A DNA stretch of 13,026 nucleotides from Euperipatoides rowelli (Eukaryota; Onychophora; Udeonychophora; Euonychophora; Peripatopsidae), in the NCBI GenBank assembly GCA_003024985.2, contig PXIH01S0020377.1. One strand, 5' to 3'. A program made the position numbers and the translations under genes. The notes beneath the pieces were generated by a model that was not told where the DNA came from, made no database searches, and was given only the letters and a program-made list of their open reading frames with translations. Below are positions 8,186-13,026 of this stretch, piece after piece (the first letter of the stretch is position 1; every line of letters starts with the position of its first letter).

Positions 8186-8873
8186 ACAGAAAATACAAAA
8201 TCTAATTAAGAACAAACGAGAAATTAGAAAAGACAGTTAAATAACTACTCAAATGAAAACAGAAAAATGAGTCGGATGGTAAATACAGAAATTGCATAAC
8301 AATCATGTAATCTTAATAGTGCTAGTTATACTAAATTATTACACCAATTAATATTTATTAATTTAAATATTTGGTTTAGGAACAGACCAAACTCAATTGT
8401 CATAGCTGAACTGCCCAAGAGAATTAACAAATTCTAAATATTAGTATCTTGCTGGATACTAGGGACCACCTCGTTGGACTATTGTCTGGTGTCCATCATA
8501 TTTGTATTTTATTCTGAAGGTGAATGAGCAAAACAAAATATAGTGATGCTGGTTGAAGATAAGGATAAAGATGAAAATTTTCTTTGAAGCAAATTGAACA
8601 TGTAGGCTATGTTTCTTGCCTAGTTATTATGTAAATGCAGAGATTTTGCTTATCAAATGAGTTTCAAACAGATAATTATTCCATTTCAAAAATCTTTATC
8701 TTGAACATCTTTGTGAAATCGATGTGAAGAAAGGCACCTGCAAAATTGATAGGAATGAGGATGTAAGCCATTTACTCCTAAACATAATTTTGATATAAAA
8801 CAAAGATTGCTATTCAATGTCGCTATGAAATTAACATATTAAATAGGAAATTATCAAGTTTCATACATTAAAC
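8186..8873 (-). other. Non-coding, perhaps LINE 3' untranslated sequence
   Basis: No reading frame is recognised on either strand. It lies between a LINE C-terminus (upstream on the minus strand) and a LINE 3' end, so it may be decayed 3' untranslated region, possibly with later insertions. It does not visibly match the 3' region of the + strand copy at 10125-10425. Confidence 0.3.
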
Positions 8874-9113
8874 TTAAAATAATACATTAAACGATTCAGC
8901 TTTTATATCAAAAGGTATGCTGTTCCAGAAATCAATTCTGCGGTTGTATATATTCTTTCCACTTAACGTTTTAAATCTTTTCTTAAAAATCTTATAGTCA
9001 TGACCTCTTGTATTACTGTAAAGGATTGGTATAAAGTGATTGAAAATAAACATGGATTGCCATCGTGAAGAGTTATCTTCTGTGATTGGATCTTGCATTC
9101 GATAAATTGACAA
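8874..9113 (-). mobile_element. CR1/jockey-like non-LTR ORF2, extreme C-terminus (copy B)
   Basis: Residues 33-48 (SNTRGHDYKIFKKRFK) and 57-70 (NRRIDFWNSIPFDI) match the conserved end of CR1/jockey-like reverse transcriptase proteins: TRGH, a basic segment, then NRVV-WN-LP. This part follows the RT thumb and has no catalytic residue. The frame closes at a stop just after SFNVLF, about where these proteins end. It is fragmentary, with no RT domain attached in frame. It lies in tandem, same orientation, downstream of copy A; the two WN(R/S)IP motifs are about 340 bp apart and clearly diverged, so these are separate insertions or family members. Confidence 0.65.
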
Positions 9114-9199
9114 ATGATCAATATATCGGTATACAGTATGGAATAGGCTAATACTTTAATATATACATATGTTTCACAGTTCTGGTCAATGGTGAGTAT

Positions 9200-9838
9200 T
9201 AAATAAAACATTTCTATATTAAGTTTTAACGAGTTTGCCTTCTTAATGTCTAGAGGTATTCGATTCCACATAGTTACCACTCTATTCACTATAAAGTTAT
9301 ATCTAGATATATTTTTTTAAAATTCTCTTTCTAAAGTAAAGTCATTTGAGAACCATGTAGAGTTTCTTGCTTTCAAACATAGCTGGATGACTATGACCCA
9401 TGGAGTGAAACCATTTGTATACAAATATAATGTCTCCTCTAATAGCTTGTTGGGATGGTGACAAAATTCCAATTTCTCTCATACGGATTTCATAATTCTT
9501 ATTGAACATACCATCCACATATTTTGTNTANCTTCNGGTTTTCTTATTTAGAAAATCAATGTCACCCTTATTTTTTAANTGCCATACAACANGGCAGTAG
9601 TCCAACATAGGTTGGATATAAATTTTGTACAAACTTCTGAACATTGAACTATCACAGTATTTAAAGGAACGCTTGATTTGACCCATTCTTCTATTCATTT
9701 TCATTGCAACATTTCTCGAATGGACATCAAATTTCAAATCTACATCAATGATAACACCCAGGTTACGATGACTCTTTACATAATTCCCAACATTGCAAAA
9801 CTTGAAATTTAGCTTGTAGGTAGGTTCCATAGTGTAGA
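9200..9838 (-). mobile_element. CR1/jockey-like non-LTR ORF2 fragment, thumb to C-terminus (copy A)
   Basis: The frame 9860-9342 carries KSHRNLGVIIDVDLKFD (from residue 29), RSFKYCDSSMFRSLYKIYIQ (64-83), PMLDYC and W, then RMREIGILSP and RGDIIFVYKW. This is the signature downstream of the palm in CR1/jockey-like RTs (SH-DLGV-ID, then RRSFK, P-LEYC--VW). After a stop, the protein resumes in another frame as NDFTLEREF, a further stop, then KNISRY and NRVVTMWNRIPLDI (around 9300-9240). Homology starts near 9815, at a 22-bp sequence also found at the border of copy D, so the palm domain is missing. Five N bases lie in 9528-9592. This is a dead fragment. Confidence 0.8.
9528..9592. other. Cluster of five unresolved bases
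   Basis: N occurs at 9528, 9531, 9536, 9579 and 9592, all inside the LINE fragment. Only two other N occur in the window (6051 and 12397). Isolated single N in a repeat usually reflect unresolved consensus between copies. Confidence 0.9.
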
Positions 9839-9882
9839 CAATGAAAATGAGCCACAGCAACGTGTGGCCGGGTTCAGCTAGT
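9815..9882. repeat. Dispersed-repeat piece with hairpin, between two LINE fragments
   Basis: It contains the 22-mer (9815-9836) shared with 12711-12732, then a perfect 6-bp hairpin GCCACA-GCAACG-TGTGGC (9851-9868), then CGGGTTCAGCTAGT (9869-9882). On the minus strand this begins ACTAGCTGAACCCGGCC, a kind of sequence I have seen repeatedly in invertebrate interspersed repeats, although I cannot name the family. It separates copy A (minus) from copy C (plus). Confidence 0.5.
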
Positions 9883-9900
9883 ATTAAATAAATTAGAAAA

Positions 9901-10124
9901 GGTTATTTTGACTTTGATGTCCACAATATAACTAGAGGGCGGTGCTTTAGAGTTGTAAGACCATTTGTTAAGAACCCAAATTAGATCAAGCTTTATAATG
10001 ATTAGAGTTGTACCAATTTGTAATAATTTACCTGCCTACCTTTTAGAGAAACTCATTCCTTATGTTTAAAAGGTTTCTTGATATTCATCTGATTGGGAAT
10101 AATGAGCTTAACTTAATGATTTAG
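9901..10124 (+). mobile_element. CR1/jockey-like non-LTR ORF2 C-terminus, frameshifted (copy C)
   Basis: Three short frames join into one recognisable C-terminus. Frame 1 (9901-9981) reads GYFDFDVHNITRGRCFRVV and RPFVKN before a stop at 9982. Frame 2 (10004-10066) reads RVVPICNNLPAYLLEKLIPY. Frame 3 (10062-10124) reads MFKRFLDIHLIGNNELNLMI and ends at TAG. This is the family order TRGH-like, RVV-WN-LP, FKR-LD. The usual W of WNNLP is replaced by C. At least two frameshifts and one stop show it is dead. It runs opposite to copies A, B and D. Confidence 0.7.
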
Positions 10125-10449
10125 TGATGTGTATTTAAAATGATAGGCTAATATAGTTATTTCCAGTGTATATTTCTCTTATTATTTTATGTGTTTATAA
10201 AGCTTGTAATATAGTGAATGTTGTATATATTTTGATGTATAAATTTGTTTGTTGCTTTGTTTTCTTATGTTTCAGTGAAATCCTGACTTATGTTTGGCTT
10301 GATTGGGTTATATGTTTGTATCTTAATTGTTGTCCTGCTATGCAGTTTGTTGTATATTTACAGTAGTTATGAGATTCTGTGTTGTATAAAATATATGGAT
10401 AATCTAAAAGCTTAATTGACTCAATTTAAATAAATAAATTTAAAAAAAA
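10125..10449 (+). mobile_element. 3' untranslated region and tail of LINE copy C
   Basis: About 300 bp of T-rich, stop-filled sequence after the copy C stop codon lead to AATCTAAAAGCTTAATTGA and then the tail TTTAAATAAATAAATTTAAA (10425-10444), running on in A. The AAAGCTTAA word followed about 20 bp later by AAATAAATAAA matches the 3' ends of the minus-strand copies. This supports the orientation and the 3' limit. Confidence 0.55.
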
Positions 10450-11538
10450 TCTAACCCTGAACTTATACCATCTGGATCAAATTGTAATTCTGTATTTAAT
10501 AAATTATATGAAATACAACTGTATACAGTAGTCTATATGTCGAGAACTACCATCCATTTTATGTCCTCGTTGAAACATTGTTGGGACCCCAGGTACCAGT
10601 AATAATGAAATCTTGAATAGAAAATACCTTAACAAAATGGATAGAGAAATATATAGGTGAGGAGAAAGTGATATAATTTGCTTATAGGTATTATTTATTT
10701 CAGAAAATACATTGGACAGAAAAAATTGTACAAAATACAACACCACCAAATTCAAAAATTACATGTGAGACCCTAGCTCTAATGAGGATTTGGGAAACAA
10801 TGAAAATGATTAAATGGTTCCATGACAAACAAATTATTAAAAAGGTTGAGACAAAATAGGAAAGAGAAGAATGAATAATAAATACAGGTAAATATTAAAA
10901 TGTTGAAAGAAGAAATTTTTAAATGTTTTTGGTTGACCAGTTTTATGTTAGGAATACATGTGGTGAAAAATATATTTTGGTCCTAATGAATTTTTGGTGG
11001 AATTTGTTTGTACCTTGTGTGCTGTGTCTTGACAAGAAAAAAAATGGGCTAAATTTTATTAAAGCTTCTTCATATGATATAGCTAATTCCAATTTTTTAA
11101 GAAAATCCGAACAGTTCTTTTTTGTATTAGTCCGATGTTCGTAGACTGCTTTTTAGTGATGGCATTCGTCTAAACCACTAGGCAATATTTGAGACAGGGT
11201 CAGATATAATTTAAATAAATTATTTTAAGAGATCAATATCATGACAAGTATTTCTAAGGTTATAAATCAAAAAGAACCGTTTGAATACCTTTGAAATGAT
11301 GCTGTCAATATGGAATGACCAAGTGCTATAGATCTTTCTGGATTAGCCTAATATTCCGAGAAAGGAAAAAGCTTCAACTATGGAATTTGCATTTTCAAAA
11401 GATTCCACAAAACCTTAAAATAACATTCAAATTGAATTGTAAAAACTCATTTTGAAGGGTTATTTTAAGGTTAAGTGGATTCTTTGAAAAGTCATAGAGC
11501 CTAACATAATTATAGATATTGTAATGTACCTTGGCTAA
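10450..11538. other. AT-rich non-coding stretch
   Basis: Short open frames occur on both strands (for example 10504-10755 minus and 10923-11144 plus), but their products are rich in F, L, Y, I and N and match nothing I recognise. No RNA gene or element end is evident. It would be intronic if the MOCOS call is right. Confidence 0.45.
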
Positions 11539-11990
11539 TGTCACGGATGCTACAAGTTCCTTCGACGTGGTGAATATATAGAACAGAAGAACAAATAAAG
11601 ATAAGAGTCTAAATCCAATATATAGTAAATAGAATCTATTTATTATCGGGTTTCACAGTAAATACTATAATGATGAACATAGAAGTAGTAAACAGTGATA
11701 AATACAGATAAGACTGAAGTTGTCTTACCTTTTACATTAACTTTCGGCATCCAGTATGAACAACGGTATCCATTTACAATAACACATGCTCTCCAACAAT
11801 ATGAGTAAGGTTTATAGAAATATTACAAGTTGTTACTAAAAGAATTATGGAAAGACAGGTGGCGATTGTATCCGTAGTCCACTCTCAGCTAAATGTGCGA
11901 CAACTGCCGAACGCGAGTAGGACAGTTGGCGACGACACGCCCTCACCCCGTAAAGTTATGAGGATGGCTCTAAATTTCAGCTAGTGTACA
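11539..11990 (-). other. CpG-rich block, LTR-like or promoter-like
   Basis: The + strand runs from TGTCACGG (11539) to GTGTACA (ending 11990), so the block has TGT...ACA ends. On the minus strand it is CpG-rich at first (11990-11870). It then has ATG CCG AAA GTT (from 11750) running into AAAAG|GTAAGA (donor after 11729), a strong splice donor. Next come AATAAATAG (about 11640) and an end ...CATCCGTGACA. Promoter, donor, polyadenylation signal and TG/CA ends together resemble an LTR. However, no target-site duplication (CTAA against ATGG) and no clear primer-binding site are seen. A cryptic first exon is the alternative. Confidence 0.3.
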
Positions 11991-12293
11991 ATGGTGAATG
12001 TGGAAACGGGGGTTGACCTAGAATCCTAGGTAACACCTTGTTTTAAGTAATTGATGACATCATCTTTTTAGAACACCTGCATACTTAATGTTATGAATAC
12101 ATTAAAACTCCCTAAGGCTAACATTAGCAAGCATGGCTACTCCTGTACTTCAATGTCACCATTTGTATAAATAAAGCTTTTCTGTACTAAAACTTTAATG
12201 AACTATTACAGCGTTCATTATAATATGTTTATGTTGATGGACATGCTACATGAGTTGGTAAATGGATTCAATTTGTACAACAACTTTTTGTGT
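11991..12293. other. Non-coding stretch
   Basis: No gene is recognised. Small inverted words are present, such as ACCTAG-AATC-CTAGGT near 12017 and GCTAACATTAGC near 12117. It abuts the tail of LINE copy D. Confidence 0.5.
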
Positions 12294-12350
12294 TTATTTA
12301 TTTATTCATTTCATTTAAAGATTTAAGCTTTAGGCTTTTACAACATTGTG
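12294..12350 (-). mobile_element. 3' end of LINE copy D (terminal signature and AAATA tail)
   Basis: On the minus strand: TTGTAAAAGCCTAAAGCTTA, then a spacer, then GAATAAATAAATAAACAC. AAGC...GCTT and the tail match the 8135-8185 end closely (TTGTAAAAGCC and GCTTAAA shared) and the + strand end at 10407-10449. Confidence 0.6.
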
Positions 12351-12732
12351 TTTGACAAACAAACATACCACTTATACAACTATGATCAAGTCATCGNCAA
12401 TGGTAAAAGATTTAGGATGTTAATTGCAATTTTGTTGGTTGTGATGATAAACAATAGACCACCCAAAACAGAACCCTGGGAAACTCTGTTGTTGCATCTG
12501 AATTGATGAATGATCTCAGAATTAGGCACTTTCAATAATTGTGTTCTGCAAGATAATAAAAAAAAGATGCTATCCACTTAATAATTGAAGAGGGAATGAT
12601 CATGTCTATCAAAGAGTTAATGCTAATATTTTGATCTAAATGGTCATAGGCGTTATTAAAATCTGTTAGCAAAATCCGGTGATTTGAGAAGTTTATCAAT
12701 GTAAAGGGCATGTAGGTAGGTTCCATAGTGTA
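12351..12732 (-). mobile_element. CR1/jockey-like reverse transcriptase palm fragment (copy D)
   Basis: The first frame (minus, 12744-12532) has HRILLTDFNNAYDHLDQNI, which is RT motif A with the catalytic Asp in TDF (near 12662), then SSIIKWIASFF. After a frameshift at an A8 run (12558-12565) the second frame (12577-12386) has RTQLLKVPN and RVSQGSVLGGLLFII, motif B (usually GVPQGS-LGPLLF). One more shift brings the motif C codons GNC GAT GAC (12398-12390), that is xDD, then LII. The thumb and C-terminus are missing: the 3' end follows within about 50 bp, so an internal deletion occurred. The upstream border is the 22-mer at 12711-12732. The fragment is inactive. Confidence 0.8.
12711..12732 (+). 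repeat. 22-bp exact repeat shared with 9815-9836
   Basis: Contains GTAGGTAGGTTCCATAGT. Identity with 9815-9836 ends abruptly on both sides. In both places it lies at the upstream border of a minus-strand RT fragment and is read as YTMEPTY in the same frame. Confidence 0.85.
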
Positions 12733-12744
12733 TTTAGAGTACAT

Positions 12745-12977
12745 TCAGACATAAAAGTTCACAATCAATATATTGATCAATAGAATGTTTTGTTAAGCAA
12801 CCAAATTGTTGATAAATGCCTATGGAATTAAAAATATCAGGAATTATGAGTTGTGATTTTCACACAACTTCAAGATCACAGATGGTGAAGAAAGGTTTTT
12901 GGCATCGGTATGAGGAAGGCCTCGTTCCAAGCAATTGAACAGTGAGACAAGTTGAGGGAACAGTTAATGAGATAAGT
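12745..12977. other. Non-coding stretch
   Basis: No open frame or repeat family is recognised. It lies between LINE copy D and the hAT-like terminus. Confidence 0.4.
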
Positions 12978-13010
12978 CAGTGCCGTAGCCAGAAATTTAT
13001 TTTGGGGGGG
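12978..13010 (+). mobile_element. Terminal sequence of a hAT-like DNA transposon (truncated by window end)
   Basis: The sequence CAGTGCCGTAGCCAGAAATT followed by a T-rich spacer and seven G closely resembles the widespread animal repeat terminus CAGTGGCGTAGCCAG...GGGGGG. A CAGTG start is typical of hAT-superfamily inverted repeats. The other end and the 8-bp target duplication would lie beyond the window. The superfamily assignment is an inference from the terminus alone. Confidence 0.5.
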
Positions 13011-13026
13011 TATATATATATATATA
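13011..13026 (+). repeat. (TA)8 microsatellite at window edge
   Basis: Eight uninterrupted TA units run to the last base; the true length is unknown. Confidence 0.9.

Noticed and set aside
10166-10366. 66-residue frame rich in C, V, Y and L
   Set aside because: It lies in the T-rich 3' untranslated part of LINE copy C; its composition explains the hydrophobic product.
10504-10755. 83-residue minus-strand frame with PGVPTMFQRGHKMDG
   Set aside because: It resembles no family I recognise, has no splice or promoter context, and its composition is typical of AT-rich DNA.
10923-11144. 73-residue plus-strand frame
   Set aside because: No motif, low-complexity composition, and no flanking acceptor or donor that would make it a MOCOS exon.
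11539-11990. Confident call of a solo LTR
   Set aside because: Flanks (CTAA before, ATGG after) do not form a target-site duplication, and no primer-binding site or second copy is visible, so only an LTR-like description is given.
6400-13026. Second MOCOS exon with the VYLDHAG strand
   Set aside because: I looked for GAYCAYGC-like codons in frame after an acceptor and found none; the exon must lie beyond the window.
1-13026. CRISPR array, bacterial operon or viral genome
   Set aside because: No regularly spaced repeats, no closely packed genes and no viral gene order; the codon-poor AT-rich sequence with splice sites and LINEs is eukaryotic.

Overview
This window is AT-rich, intron- and repeat-dominated animal DNA, not a bacterial or viral locus. 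It has long A/T homopolymers, many short hairpins, decayed non-LTR (LINE) retrotransposon pieces on both strands, and only one convincing piece of host coding sequence. The words TAGGCTA, TAGCCTA and TAGGCCTA, and TACTGTA/TACAGTA, are clearly over-represented. Together with LINE families of the CR1/jockey-like kind this suggests a metazoan, probably an aquatic one, but I cannot name the taxon.

Layout. Positions 1-5000 are non-coding, with homopolymers, a poly-G and a poly-C tract, an AT microsatellite, and a tight cluster of palindromes near 1516-1642. Positions 5000-6236 become richer in G+C and CpG and contain a perfect cAMP-response-element palindrome (5964-5971); I read this as a promoter, possibly bidirectional. 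At 6249-6357 (+) lies what I interpret as the first coding exon of molybdenum cofactor sulfurase (MOCOS / maroon-like). It ends in CAG|GTAAAC exactly where the family continues into the PLP-domain strand VYLDHAG. No later exon is visible, so the rest of the window would be intron 1, at least 6.6 kb long.

That presumed intron is a retroelement graveyard. It holds a possible L1/Tx1-like C-terminal relic (7714-7959, -), two tandem CR1/jockey-like C-termini (8874-9113 and about 9200-9838, -), an opposite-strand C-terminus with its 3' end (9901-10449, +), and a reverse transcriptase palm-domain fragment with its 3' end (12294-12732, -). Three loci share a 3'-terminal signature: a short AAGC...GCTT hairpin or HindIII-like word followed by an AAATAAATAAA tail. 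The two minus-strand RT fragments begin at the same 22-bp sequence (9815-9836 and 12711-12732). A CpG-rich, LTR- or promoter-like block lies at 11539-11990. The right edge enters a hAT-like terminal repeat at 12978.

No operon, CRISPR array, tRNA or rRNA was recognised, and I saw no convincing undescribed multi-gene system. The points most worth checking are the MOCOS exon with its divergent promoter, the shared 22-mer at the two LINE borders, the shared LINE 3' ends, and a 24-bp hAT-like remnant inside an 8-bp duplication (6864-6903).
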